A DNA stretch of 64,000 bases from contig JBIQKZ010000014.1 of the NCBI GenBank assembly GCA_044464765.1, forward strand, positions 1 through 64,000, written 5' to 3'. Position numbers and translations under genes: made by a program. This document shows positions 51,963 through 60,802 of the stretch, piece by piece; the first letter of the stretch is position 1; each line of letters starts with the position of its first letter. The stretch comes from JBIQKZ01 sp044464765 (GTDB lineage: Bacteria > Pseudomonadota > Gammaproteobacteria > Burkholderiales > Burkholderiaceae_B). The notes beneath the pieces are model-generated. The model did not search any database, had not been told where the DNA came from, and was given only the letters and a program-made list of their open reading frames with translations.

Positions 51963-51989
51963 ATCCCCGGGTCAAACTGAGTCGGGGAT
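51963..51989 (+). terminator. Hairpin after the permease gene
   Basis: ATCCCCG (51963-51969) and CGGGGAT (51983-51989) form a 7-bp stem with a 13-nt loop, 55 bp past the permease stop, followed by TTTACATTGTT. It is a weak intrinsic terminator at best. Confidence 0.45.
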
Positions 51990-52008
51990 TTACATTGTTG
52001 CACTAGAA

Positions 52009-52148
52009 AAACTAACTTTTAACGACTTGGTTGCTGAAAAGATAAAAACACAACCTTTGGGTTAGTTTCCCACGACTGGTGGCGGCGTTCTGTCGTTCCA
52101 CCCCCATTACTTTCAGGCGCTCCTTCGTGCGGAGCGTCTTTTACTTTT
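52009..52148 (+). promoter_or_regulatory. Structured greA leader with a terminator-like hairpin 27 nt before the start
   Basis: AAACTAAC (52009-52016) pairs with GTTAGTTT (52061-52068). Inside it, GGTTG (52029-52033) can pair with CAACC (52051-52055), while the same AACC can instead pair with GGTT just after it, so the folds exclude each other. CGCTCC/GGAGCG (52118-52123, 52131-52136) then makes a hairpin followed by TCTTTTACTTTT, ending shortly before the greA ATG. This is the layout of an attenuated leader; in E. coli the greA leader also yields terminated short RNAs (GraL). Confidence 0.55.
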
Positions 52149-52163
52149 GACTCAGGAATACCT

Positions 52164-52640
52164 ATGGCTGCCATCCCGTTGACAGCGAGCGGCGCTGAAC
52201 GCTTGCAAAAAGAGCTACACCGACTGAAAACCGTTGAACGGCCAGAAGTCATTAACGCGATCGCTGAAGCGCGTGCGCAGGGCGATTTATCAGAAAACGC
52301 CGAATACGATGCCGCGCGCGAACGCCAGGCATTTGTCGAAGGGCGCATCCAGGAACTTGAAGGCACGCTGTCCAATGCCCAGATCATTGATCCTACCGCG
52401 CTGGACGTCGACGGCAAGGCCGTATTTGGCGCGACGGTGGAAATTGAAGATCTTGAATCCGGTGAACGCGTGCACTACCAGATCGTGGGCGATGTCGAAG
52501 CAGACATTCGTTCGAATCGCATTTCCGTTTCCAGCCCTGTGGCGCGTGCGCTCATCGGCAAGACCTCGGGCGACGTGGTCGAGGTGCAGGCGCCCGCCGG
52601 CATTCGCGAATATGAAGTCCTGGACGTTCGTTACATTTAA
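52164..52640 (+). CDS. greA: Transcription elongation factor GreA
   Basis: A 158-aa factor that enters the RNA polymerase secondary channel and triggers cleavage of backtracked RNA. The N-terminal coiled coil has its acidic tip in DLSENAEYDAARERQ, with D41 and E44 at the same positions as in E. coli GreA. The C-terminal FKBP-like domain contains RISVSSPVARALIGKTSGD. Normal length. Preceded by a structured leader and followed by a terminator at 52747-52777. Confidence 0.97.
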   Translation: MAAIPLTASGAERLQKELHRLKTVERPEVINAIAEARAQGDLSENAEYDAARERQAFVEGRIQELEGTLSNAQIIDPTALDVDGKAVFGATVEIEDLESGERVHYQIVGDVEADIRSNRISVSSPVARALIGKTSGDVVEVQAPAGIREYEVLDVRYI

Positions 52641-52746
52641 TCGGCTGTTTTCGTACGGGCCAGGCGGGTCCGTGTAAAATACCAGCGGCTGAATAGTAAT
52701 GCCCGACAGGTTGACGGAGAATCCTTCCCTGTGCGGCATACAACTG

Positions 52747-52777
52747 AAAAGCCCCGCGCTTATGGTGTAGGGCTTTT
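52747..52777. terminator. Bidirectional terminator between greA and yhbY
   Basis: AAAAGCCC (52747-52754) and GGGCTTTT (52770-52777) form an 8-bp stem whose 3' arm ends in T's on both strands, so it can end both greA and the convergent yhbY transcript. Confidence 0.8.
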
Positions 52778-52785
52778 ATGCTTTC

Positions 52786-52815
52786 TGTGGCTAGCGCCTG
52801 TGTGGCTAGCGCCTG
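52786..52815. repeat. Perfect 15-bp tandem duplication at the yhbY 3' end
   Basis: TGTGGCTAGCGCCTG occurs twice back to back (52786-52800, 52801-52815). The yhbY stop codon lies in the inner copy, and the outer copy holds an unused duplicate of it. Confidence 0.95.
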
Positions 52816-53366
52816 GGCCCGCGGGCAGCAGCGCGTCGGCCTGCGCGTAGCGAAAGAGCGCTACCAGCGCGGCGTGGTATGCCTTGCGGAATGGGCTCGG
52901 CGCTGCTTCGCCGAGCCCGGGGCGCGGCGGATTTCAGCCGCTCGGTTTTGCGGGCGGCGCGCTCGGCAATGTCGGTTTTGCGGGTGCGTTTTTCGCCCAG
53001 TGCCGCCTGTTTCTTGGGGGTGTAGGGTTCGGTGGGCTTGCGCAATGCGCGCGTGGCATTGGCCGCGTCGGCCTGGGCCTGTTGTTTGGCCGGGTCGGGG
53101 CGATACAAAATAAGCGTTTTGCCCAGGTGGTGCACCGGGGCGCACGACAGCGAGTCGCAGATGGTTTCCAGAATGGCGTCGCGCCCGGTGCGTTCTTCGC
53201 CACTGATTTTTACCTTGATCAGCCCATGGGCATCAAGGTTAAGGTCTATTTCTTTCAGTACGGCGTCGGTCAGCCCTCGGTCGCCAATCAGGACAACGGG
53301 GTTCAATGAGTGGGCGGCAGCGCGCAGGGCGCTGCGTTCTTGTGAAGTTATTTCGAGTTTGGGCAT
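52806..53366 (-). CDS. yhbY: YhbY (CRM-domain) RNA-binding protein with a basic C-terminal extension
   Basis: A 186-aa protein. Residues 1-95 are the CRM/YhbY domain (LEITSQERSALRAAAHSLNP, VVLIGDRGLTDAVLKEID, LIKVKISGE), associated with pre-50S ribosomes in E. coli. The remaining 90 residues are Lys/Arg/Ala-rich (KRTRKTDIAERAARKTERLK) with no fold I recognise; E. coli YhbY is only 97 aa. Divergent from rlmE with a gap of only 17 bp, as in many proteobacteria, so both promoters must overlap coding sequence. Confidence 0.9.
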   Translation of the reverse strand: MPKLEITSQERSALRAAAHSLNPVVLIGDRGLTDAVLKEIDLNLDAHGLIKVKISGEERTGRDAILETICDSLSCAPVHHLGKTLILYRPDPAKQQAQADAANATRALRKPTEPYTPKKQAALGEKRTRKTDIAERAARKTERLKSAAPRARRSSAEPIPQGIPRRAGSALSLRAGRRAAARGPRR

Positions 53367-53383
53367 ATAGAGATTGTACGGGA

Positions 53384-54058
53384 ATGGCCAAGAAAAAATT
53401 CTCCAAAGAGTGGGTTCAGCGGCATATAAACGACCCGTATGTGAAAATGGCGCAACAGAAAGGTTACCGGGCCAGGGCTGCTTTCAAGCTGTCTGAAATC
53501 CTGGATATCGAAAAGCTGATGCGCAAAGGCGATACTGTGGTCGATCTGGGCTCGGCACCTGGAAGCTGGTCGCAGGTGGCGCGTGAGCGCCTGCTTGGGA
53601 AAGGCGGCGTCATTGAAGGCCGCATCATTGCGCTGGATCTTCTGCCGATGGAGCACATCGAAGGTGTGCAGTTCATCCAGGGGGACTTTCGCAACGACGA
53701 TGTCCTGCTGCAGTTGCAACAAATTGTTGGTGATGCGCCGGTGGATCTTGTGATTTCCGACATGGCCCCCAATTTATCAGGAGTGGAGTTCGCGGACGCC
53801 GCGCGCATTCAGCATGTTTGCGAGTTGGCCCTCGACTTCGCGTCCCAGCACCTGGCGCCGGATGGCGCGCTGATTGTCAAGGCGTTCCATGGCAGTGGCT
53901 TCAGCCAGATTGTAGAAATGTTCAAGGGAAGTTTTCATCGTGTCGTCGAACGCAAACCCAAGGCGTCGCGGGATAAATCGTCAGAAACATTTCTGGTGGG
54001 CAGGCGCCTGAAAGCGCCCCGAAACCAAAGCGTCGATCGTTCTATCGGGTTAGAATGA
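53384..54058 (+). CDS. rlmE: 23S rRNA (uridine2552-2'-O)-methyltransferase
   Basis: A 224-aa RrmJ/FtsJ methyltransferase acting on U2552 of the 50S A-site loop. It opens KKFSKEWVQRHINDPYVKMA; the SAM site VVDLGSAPGSWSQVA lies near residue 50, and SDMAPNLSG and LIVKAFHGSG supply the catalytic Asp and Lys. The ATG at 53384 gives the family N-terminus; the longer frame from 53306 runs through yhbY. rlmE-ftsH is a conserved pair linked to heat shock. Confidence 0.95.
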   Translation: MAKKKFSKEWVQRHINDPYVKMAQQKGYRARAAFKLSEILDIEKLMRKGDTVVDLGSAPGSWSQVARERLLGKGGVIEGRIIALDLLPMEHIEGVQFIQGDFRNDDVLLQLQQIVGDAPVDLVISDMAPNLSGVEFADAARIQHVCELALDFASQHLAPDGALIVKAFHGSGFSQIVEMFKGSFHRVVERKPKASRDKSSETFLVGRRLKAPRNQSVDRSIGLE

Positions 54059-54133
54059 ACCATTACATTACTTGTTTGGCTGCCGTATGCGGGGTGGCGC
54101 TTACAGGTCGAGGTCACAAGTAGGAGGTTGGCT

Positions 54134-56035
54134 TTGAACAACTCTTTTTCCAAAGTTGCGATATGGATGGTGATAGCGCTGGTGCTGTTCACCGTGTTCA
54201 AGCAGTTCGATGGTCGCGCGGTATCGTCTGAAACCGTAACGTATACGCAGTTTATGTCCGACGCCCAAGCGGGCAGAATCAGCAAGGTCGACATCCAGGG
54301 CGATACCCTGCATGTCACGCCGGATACCGGCCGGCCTTATACGCTTACGTCTCCGGGCGATCTCTGGATGGTGCCCGAGCTGGTCAAGTCGGGCGTACAG
54401 GTATCCGGCAAGGCGCGTGAAGAGCCTTCCTTCCTGGCCAGCCTGTTTATTTCCTGGTTCCCCATGCTGCTGCTCATTGGGGTCTGGATCTTCTTCATGC
54501 GCCAAATGCAGGGCGGCGGGAAGGGCGGGGCGTTCAGCTTCGGCAAATCGCGCGCTCGCATGATGGACGAAAACACGAATAACGTTACCTTTGCCGATGT
54601 CGCCGGTTGCGACGAGGCCAAGGAAGACGTAAAAGAGCTTGTCGACTTTCTGCGCGATCCCACAAAGTTCCAGCGTTTGGGCGGGCGTATCCCCCGCGGC
54701 GTGCTCCTGGTGGGTTCGCCCGGCACAGGTAAAACCCTGCTTGCCAAGGCAATTGCCGGCGAGGCCAAAGTGCCTTTCTTCAGCATTTCGGGTTCCGACT
54801 TTGTGGAAATGTTCGTCGGGGTAGGCGCGGCGCGCGTGCGCGATATGTTCGAGAACGCCAAGAAGCAGGCCCCGTGCATTATCTTCATCGATGAAATCGA
54901 TGCGGTCGGACGCCAGCGCGGCGCCGGGCTGGGCGGCGGAAACGACGAGCGCGAGCAAACTCTCAATCAGTTGCTGGTCGAGATGGACGGCTTTGAAACC
55001 GGCCAGGGCGTTCTCGTCATCGCGGCCACCAACCGTCCCGATGTCCTTGACCCCGCCTTGTTGCGGCCAGGCCGTTTCGACCGTCAAGTGGTGGTGTCCT
55101 TACCCGATATTCGTGGCCGCGAACAGATCCTCAAGGTCCATATGCGCAAAGTGCCGGTGGCGCCCAACGTCGATCCCTTGATCCTGGCGCGTGGAACCCC
55201 TGGCTTTTCGGGCGCCGACCTGGCCAACCTTGTGAACGAGGCGGCTTTGTTTGCCGCTCGTCGCAGCGGGCGCACCGTGGATATGCACGATTTCGAGAAA
55301 GCCAAAGACAAGATCATCATGGGCGCCGAGCGCCGCGCGCTGGTCATGCCTGAAGAAGAGCGCCGCAATACGGCGTATCACGAGTCCGGCCACGCGCTGG
55401 TGGCCCGCAGCCTGCCCAAGACCGATCCCGTCCATAAAGTCACCATTATCCCTCGCGGACGAGCACTGGGCGTTACCATGCAGTTGCCGGAAGGTGATCG
55501 CTACAGCATGGACAAGGAACGCTTGCTGAACACGATTGCCGTGCTGTTTGGCGGTCGTATTGCCGAAGAAGTCTTCATGAACCAGATGACTACCGGGGCG
55601 TCCAACGACTTTGAACGCGCCACGGCCATCGCACGCGACATCGTGACCCGCTACGGCATGACCGACACCTTGGGTCCGGTGGTGTATGCCGAGAACGAAG
55701 GCGAGGTCTTCCTGGGCCGCAGTGTTACCAAAACCACGCATGTGTCGGAAGCCACCATGCAGAAAGTGGACCAGGAAATCCGCAGCATTATCGATGAACA
55801 GTACACTGTTGCGCGCAACATCATCGAAAACAATCGCGACAAGATGGAAGCAATGACGGCGGCGCTGCTCGAATGGGAAACCATCGATGCCGACCAAATT
55901 GAAGACATCATGCAAGGGCGCCCACCGCGTCCGCCCAAGAATGTTGATGTGTCCGATTCATCCGACGATACCCCGCCAACGGGGCTGACCTCGGTGGGCG
56001 ATACGGGCGGCAGCACGGCGGCCACGCCTGTCTAG
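54134..56035 (+). CDS. ftsH: ATP-dependent zinc metalloprotease FtsH, TTG start
   Basis: A membrane AAA+ protease that degrades LpxC, sigma-32 and unassembled membrane proteins. The TTG at 54134 lies six bases after AGGAGG and gives the family start NNSFSKVAIWMV; the other in-frame TTG at 54128 touches the ribosome site. The 633 residues include TM1 (about 8-22), a periplasmic domain, TM2 (about 100-118), Walker A GSPGTGKT near 194, SRH FIDEIDAVGRQRG and the zinc motif HESGH (His416). The Pro/Thr/Asp-rich tail is variable. It sits between rlmE and folP-glmM, as in E. coli. Confidence 0.96.
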   Translation: MNNSFSKVAIWMVIALVLFTVFKQFDGRAVSSETVTYTQFMSDAQAGRISKVDIQGDTLHVTPDTGRPYTLTSPGDLWMVPELVKSGVQVSGKAREEPSFLASLFISWFPMLLLIGVWIFFMRQMQGGGKGGAFSFGKSRARMMDENTNNVTFADVAGCDEAKEDVKELVDFLRDPTKFQRLGGRIPRGVLLVGSPGTGKTLLAKAIAGEAKVPFFSISGSDFVEMFVGVGAARVRDMFENAKKQAPCIIFIDEIDAVGRQRGAGLGGGNDEREQTLNQLLVEMDGFETGQGVLVIAATNRPDVLDPALLRPGRFDRQVVVSLPDIRGREQILKVHMRKVPVAPNVDPLILARGTPGFSGADLANLVNEAALFAARRSGRTVDMHDFEKAKDKIIMGAERRALVMPEEERRNTAYHESGHALVARSLPKTDPVHKVTIIPRGRALGVTMQLPEGDRYSMDKERLLNTIAVLFGGRIAEEVFMNQMTTGASNDFERATAIARDIVTRYGMTDTLGPVVYAENEGEVFLGRSVTKTTHVSEATMQKVDQEIRSIIDEQYTVARNIIENNRDKMEAMTAALLEWETIDADQIEDIMQGRPPRPPKNVDVSDSSDDTPPTGLTSVGDTGGSTAATPV

Positions 56036-56064
56036 GTTCACGTTTTTCGTTCACACATAATCAC

Positions 56065-56907
56065 ATGCGAACCACTTTGCTTTGCGGGCGTTTCGAGCTA
56101 CCGCTCGAACGCCCGCTAGTCATGGGCATACTTAACGTAACGCCCGACTCTTTTTCCGATGGTTCTTTGCATTTCGAGGTCGACAAGGCCATAGCGCACG
56201 GGCTACGCCTCATCGAACAGGGTGCCGACTTGCTGGATATCGGCGCCGAGTCTACCCGCCCGGGGTCCCTGCCCGTGTCGGCTGACGAAGAGGCCGCTCG
56301 ACTGCTGCCCGTCATCGACGCACTGCTCGATTACGACATACCGCTTTCCATCGACACCTGCAAGCCGGCGGTCATGCGCCGCGTCCTTGACGCGGGGGTG
56401 GACATGATCAACGACATCTACGGATTTCGCCAACCCGGAGCCATCGAAGCGGTCGCCGGTTCAGATTGCGGGCTGTGCGTCATGCACATGCAGGGCGAAC
56501 CCAGAACCATGCAAGAGGCGCCCGTTTACGAAAACGTCGTCGCCGAGGTGCGTGGCTTCCTGGCGCATCGCGTGCAAGAGCTGTTTGCAGGCGGGGTGCA
56601 ACCCGAGCGGCTTATCCTGGATCCAGGGTTTGGTTTCGGCAAGACGGTGGAGCAAAATTACGAGTTGCTGCGCCATCTCGATAAGCTCGCATTCGACGAC
56701 CATCCCATCCTGGTTGCGCTTTCAAGAAAATCCATGATTGGTCATGTCACTGGCCGCCCACCGGCCGAACGCCTTGGCGGCAGTGTGGCTGGCGCCTTGG
56801 CGGGCATTGCGCGCGGCGCGGCGATGGTCCGGGTTCACGACGTCGCGGCTACGGTCGATGCGGTAGAGGTTTGGCAAACGGTAGAGAACGGAGTTTCGCA
56901 TGAGTGA
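56065..56907 (+). CDS. folP: Dihydropteroate synthase
   Basis: A 280-aa TIM-barrel enzyme joining pterin pyrophosphate to p-aminobenzoate, the sulfonamide target. MGILNVTPDSFSDGS (about 21-35), GAESTRPGS (about 61-69), SIDTCKPAV and VALSRKSMIG are all present. A short gap (29 bp) after ftsH and an 8-bp overlap with glmM indicate one operon. Its substrate comes from FolK, encoded at 19773. Confidence 0.96.
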   Translation: MRTTLLCGRFELPLERPLVMGILNVTPDSFSDGSLHFEVDKAIAHGLRLIEQGADLLDIGAESTRPGSLPVSADEEAARLLPVIDALLDYDIPLSIDTCKPAVMRRVLDAGVDMINDIYGFRQPGAIEAVAGSDCGLCVMHMQGEPRTMQEAPVYENVVAEVRGFLAHRVQELFAGGVQPERLILDPGFGFGKTVEQNYELLRHLDKLAFDDHPILVALSRKSMIGHVTGRPPAERLGGSVAGALAGIARGAAMVRVHDVAATVDAVEVWQTVENGVSHE

Positions 56908-58252
56908 CCGCAAGTATTTCGGTACCGACGGCGTGCGTGGCCAAGTGGGCAGCGCTACGATTAATCCGGAATTCGCGCTTAGGTTGGGCTATGCCGCCGG
57001 CCGGGTGCTGGCGCAAAGCAAGAGTTCGGCACACGGACGCCCTACGGTGGTCATCGGCAAAGACACCCGCATATCGGGCTATATGCTCGAATCGGCCCTC
57101 GAGGCAGGACTCTCGGCTGCGGGTGTCGATGTGTTGTTGGCCGGGCCGGTGCCCACGCCTGCCGTGGCCTATCTTACCCGAGCATTGCGCCTGGTGGCGG
57201 GCATCGTGATCAGCGCATCGCACAACCCCTATCAGGACAATGGCATCAAGTTCTTTTCTTCGCAGGGCATGAAGCTGCCGGACGAACTGGAAGGGCAAAT
57301 CGAAGCGGCCATCGACGAACCTCTGGGCTGCGTCAGCTCCGAGGCCCTGGGTCGGGCCCGGCGCATCGACGACGCAGCAGGGCGTTATATCGAATTCTGC
57401 AAAAGCACGTTTCCCAACGAACTCGACCTGGCGGGCATGAAGATCGTCGTCGACGCGGCAAACGGCGCGGCCTACCATATTGCGCCCCATGTATTTCGCG
57501 AATTGGGTGCTGAAGTCTTTTCCATCGGCTGCGAACCGGATGGTTTCAACATCAATGAAGGCGTGGGCGCCTTGCATCCAGAGCGCTTGATCGAAGAGGT
57601 GCGCAATCGTGAAGCAGCGGTAGGCATAGCCCTGGACGGCGATGCCGATCGCCTTCAGATGGTTGATGCCGGCGGGCGCTTGTACGATGGCGACGAGCTT
57701 TTATATGCTATTGTTCGTGGCCGCATGAAGGCGGGACGGCATGTCGACGGCGTCGTGGGCACCCTCATGACCAATTTTGGCTTCGAGAAGCAAATGCGGG
57801 CGTTGGGGGTAGGTTTTGAGCGCGCAAACGTGGGCGATCGCTACGTACTCGAGCGCATGCTGAAGAATGGCTGGTTGTACGGCGGGGAAAGCTCCGGCCA
57901 TCTTTTGTGTCTCGATTGCCACACTACAGGCGATGGCATCATTGCCGCCTTGCAGGTTCTGAGCGGCATGCGCCGCAGTGGGCAATCGCTGGCTGACCAA
58001 GTGGCCGATTTGCAGCTGTACCCCCAGAAAATGGTGAACGTCCCATTGGAACCCGGCGTGGAATGGAAGACACACCCCGGGTTGCTGTCCGCCAAGGCTC
58101 AGGTCGAAGCCCGCCTGGGCGATCGCGGCCGGGTGCTGATTCGCGCCTCGGGCACCGAGCCCAAGTTGCGCCTGATGGTCGAAGCCGACGACTTGACACT
58201 GGCGCAAGAGGGCGTCAGCGAATTGGTTGCGGTCAGCTTAACAAAGCGGTAA
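56900..58252 (+). CDS. glmM: Phosphoglucosamine mutase
   Basis: A 450-aa alpha-D-phosphohexomutase converting glucosamine-6-phosphate to the 1-phosphate for peptidoglycan and LPS. KYFGTDGVRGQVG starts the fold; ISASHNPYQDNGIKFF holds the phosphorylated Ser (about residue 107); DGDADRLQ is the metal loop, GGESSGH the sugar loop and RASGTEPKLR the phosphate loop. Its ATG overlaps folP and follows GGAG by six bases. Confidence 0.96.
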   Translation: MSDRKYFGTDGVRGQVGSATINPEFALRLGYAAGRVLAQSKSSAHGRPTVVIGKDTRISGYMLESALEAGLSAAGVDVLLAGPVPTPAVAYLTRALRLVAGIVISASHNPYQDNGIKFFSSQGMKLPDELEGQIEAAIDEPLGCVSSEALGRARRIDDAAGRYIEFCKSTFPNELDLAGMKIVVDAANGAAYHIAPHVFRELGAEVFSIGCEPDGFNINEGVGALHPERLIEEVRNREAAVGIALDGDADRLQMVDAGGRLYDGDELLYAIVRGRMKAGRHVDGVVGTLMTNFGFEKQMRALGVGFERANVGDRYVLERMLKNGWLYGGESSGHLLCLDCHTTGDGIIAALQVLSGMRRSGQSLADQVADLQLYPQKMVNVPLEPGVEWKTHPGLLSAKAQVEARLGDRGRVLIRASGTEPKLRLMVEADDLTLAQEGVSELVAVSLTKR

Positions 58253-58319
58253 CGTAGATGAATAATACTTGCAACATAGTCAGAGGATAATTGCAGAATG
58301 TTTGAGGAGCGAATTATCT

Positions 58320-59105
58320 ATGTTAGAGCTTGCACGCGTTAACCCCGCAGCCGACCCTGGCGCGACCTGGCCCAAGCAATCGGCCGGCGGCCTGGCGCTT
58401 GGGCTGGCCCGTACCAACGAAGAACTCGAGGCGATCCAGCGGTTGCGTTACAACGTTTTTACCAAGGAAATGAACGCGGTTTTCCCCGATGCCGTCGATG
58501 GCCTCGACTCAGACCGCTATGATCCCTGGTGTGAACACTTCCTGGTCACGGAACTGGATACCGGCAATGTGGTGGGCACCTATCGCTTGCTGACGCCCGC
58601 CAACGCCGTCAAGGCGGGCGGCTATTACTCAGAAACCGAGTTCGATATTTCCGTGCTTGATGCCCTTCGGCCCGAAATGGCCGAAGTCGGGCGCTCCTGC
58701 ATCGACCCCGACTACCGGAATGGTTCGGTCATCATGCTGCTCTGGTCGGGTATTGCCGCACTCGTGCAGCAGGTTGGCTTTCGTTATGTCTTGGGATGCG
58801 CCAGTGTCAGCTTGCGCGACGACGGGGTAACCGCGGCCGAAGTCTGGCGCGTGGCGAAGAAGGGCATGGCCAAGGCCGGCCCCGATCTTCCCATTGTCAC
58901 TCCACGGCATCGCTATCCGGTCGAGCGCCTGAACAGCGAGCTGCCCGCCCGGGTTCCGCCGCTGATCAAGGGTTATCTAAAGCTGGGCGCGTCCATTTGC
59001 GGCGAACCTGCGTGGGATCCCGATTTCAACGCAGCCGATTTCCCGATATTGCTGGACATTCAGGCGATGGACCCCCGCTATCGCCGGCATTTCGGCCTGG
59101 GCTAG
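58320..59105 (+). CDS. OlsB-like GNAT acyltransferase (ornithine N-acyltransferase type)
   Basis: A 261-aa protein of the acyltransferase family that includes OlsB, the L-ornithine N-alpha-acyltransferase of ornithine-lipid synthesis, and related 'hemolysin' annotations. Typical blocks are AIQRLRYNVFTKEMNAVF, DPWCEHFLVTE, VGTYRLL, EVGRSCIDPDYRNGSVIMLLW and a C-terminal LIKGYLKLGASICGEPAWD. GAGGAG lies ten bases before the ATG at 58320, preferred over the frame opening at 58269. No olsA-like partner is adjacent, so the lipid product is inferred from family only. Confidence 0.75.
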   Translation: MLELARVNPAADPGATWPKQSAGGLALGLARTNEELEAIQRLRYNVFTKEMNAVFPDAVDGLDSDRYDPWCEHFLVTELDTGNVVGTYRLLTPANAVKAGGYYSETEFDISVLDALRPEMAEVGRSCIDPDYRNGSVIMLLWSGIAALVQQVGFRYVLGCASVSLRDDGVTAAEVWRVAKKGMAKAGPDLPIVTPRHRYPVERLNSELPARVPPLIKGYLKLGASICGEPAWDPDFNAADFPILLDIQAMDPRYRRHFGLG

Positions 59106-59163
59106 GCTTGCCATCAACCTGGGCGGCTCGCCGGATTGGCGCGCCGCTCAAGTCGTTCAGGAT

Positions 59164-60657
59164 TCAAGTTTCGATCAGGTCGAAGTCGAAACCGGTTTTC
59201 TTCCATTCCTGTTCTTCATTGTGCAGGGAATACTCTGAAAGCGCATGCGATGACAGCCACTCTTTGCTGGACAGGACGCGGATTGAATTGGTGCCCGACG
59301 GCGCTTGTATGCTAAGCGGCAGTTCAGGCAGGGTTTCGCGTCGGCGGCAAAGCAGCACGGCAAGGCGCAGGCTTAATAATGCCAGCCATTGGGTGCGTGT
59401 TAGCCGGTAAGGCTTTAGCTTGGACAGCTTGCCATGGTGCCCCAGCGCCATCCAGGACAGCAAGGCCTGATCGTCTTTGGAGAACCCGGGCATATCGGCA
59501 TGTTCGAGGATATAGGCGCTGTGCCGGTGATACTCTGCGTGTGCGATCGACATGCCGATCTCGTGCAGATCGGAGGCCCATGCCAGCGAGCGAGCAATTT
59601 CAGGCGTTTCGTCGGGGTCGGTATCCAGGCTTGTGAATAGCTTCAGCGCAAGCTCCTTGACCCGGTTGGCCTGATTGATATCGACGTTATAGCGCTTCAG
59701 AAACAGGTGGACCGTTTCATCGCGTTTATCGTGCTCTGAATCGCGGCCCAGCAAATCGTACAGTACGCCAACGCGCAGGGCGCCTTCACCCTGTTGCATG
59801 ACGTCTATTTTCAGTTCCCGAAAGGCGGCCATCATGATGACCAGACCGCCTGCCAGCACGGGTACGCGGGTGGGTTTTACGCCAGGCAGGTTTTCCATCA
59901 CGACCTTGCCGTCGGCGATCAGCTTGCGCTTTAGTGCCTCCAGTCCGCTTAGCGTAATGCCTTTCTTGGACATGCCGCCTTCGGTCAGGATGGCCATCAG
60001 GCCTTTGGCCGTTCCCGAGGAGCCGTAGGCCTGCTGCCAGCCCAACTTGCGATACGCCTTGGAAATGGTTTCGAATTCACGACGTGCGGCCAGTTCGGCG
60101 TGGTCCATGCGTTCAGCGGTGATCACCCCGCCAGGAAAGTACTTGCGGGTGGCGGTGGCACAGCCTGTGTGCAGGGATGACAGGCGCATGGGGTTATGAC
60201 CCTTGCCGATGATCACTTCGGTCGAGCCGCCGCCGATGTCGATGACTAATCGCCGATGTCCGGACGGTGGTAGTTCATTTGCAACCCCTGAATAAATCAG
60301 GCGGGCTTCTTCCTGGCCAGAAATGACTTCGATGGGAAAGCCCAGGGCGGCTTCGGCCAACGGCAGAATTTGCGAGACGTTGCGTGCCACTCGAAACGTG
60401 TTGGTGGCCACGGCGCGCACCCGGTTCGGATCGAAACCTTCCAGCCGCTCGCCGTAGCGTTTAAGCACTTTTAGCGCGCGATTGATGGCGGGTTTGTCCA
60501 GGATTTCGTCCGGACCCAGGCCATCCGCCAGTTGTACGGATTCTTTCAGGCGATCAACAGCATATATTTGCGCGTTGCCGTTTTGCTGAACGACTCGTCC
60601 GATGGAAAGTCGAAAACTGTTGGAGCCTAGGTCGATGGCGGCGAGTAAATGGTCCAT
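59164..60657 (-). CDS. ppx: Exopolyphosphatase (Ppx/GppA family)
   Basis: A 497-aa sugar-kinase-fold phosphatase that releases phosphate from polyphosphate ends. LAAIDLGSNSFRLSIGRV (about 5-22), VATNTFRVARN, GQEEARLIYSGV and LVIDIGGGSTEVIIGKG line the active site; the C-terminal HD-like domain (about 315-490) distinguishes the long Ppx/GppA form. It is divergent from ppk, with 145 bp between them. GppA (pppGpp hydrolysis) is an alternative; the neighbouring ppk favours Ppx. Confidence 0.92.
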   Translation of the reverse strand: MDHLLAAIDLGSNSFRLSIGRVVQQNGNAQIYAVDRLKESVQLADGLGPDEILDKPAINRALKVLKRYGERLEGFDPNRVRAVATNTFRVARNVSQILPLAEAALGFPIEVISGQEEARLIYSGVANELPPSGHRRLVIDIGGGSTEVIIGKGHNPMRLSSLHTGCATATRKYFPGGVITAERMDHAELAARREFETISKAYRKLGWQQAYGSSGTAKGLMAILTEGGMSKKGITLSGLEALKRKLIADGKVVMENLPGVKPTRVPVLAGGLVIMMAAFRELKIDVMQQGEGALRVGVLYDLLGRDSEHDKRDETVHLFLKRYNVDINQANRVKELALKLFTSLDTDPDETPEIARSLAWASDLHEIGMSIAHAEYHRHSAYILEHADMPGFSKDDQALLSWMALGHHGKLSKLKPYRLTRTQWLALLSLRLAVLLCRRRETLPELPLSIQAPSGTNSIRVLSSKEWLSSHALSEYSLHNEEQEWKKTGFDFDLIET

Positions 60658-60802
60658 GCGGCGGTTCGTTGTAGAGATGAAGGGATTATAAAGACGAATT
60701 CTCCGGGCGGGTCTATACCCAAGAATAGGGCGTCATGGTATTTTTGCTGAACTGCCGTGAGGGCGTGTTAGTGTGAACAGGCCCTAACCTTTTTCGGAAA
60801 GA

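Noticed and set aside
60658..60802. Possible Pho box between ppx and ppk
   Set aside because: The best stretch (CTGCCGTGAGGGCGTGTT) matches only about half of the PhoB consensus and has no properly spaced -10.
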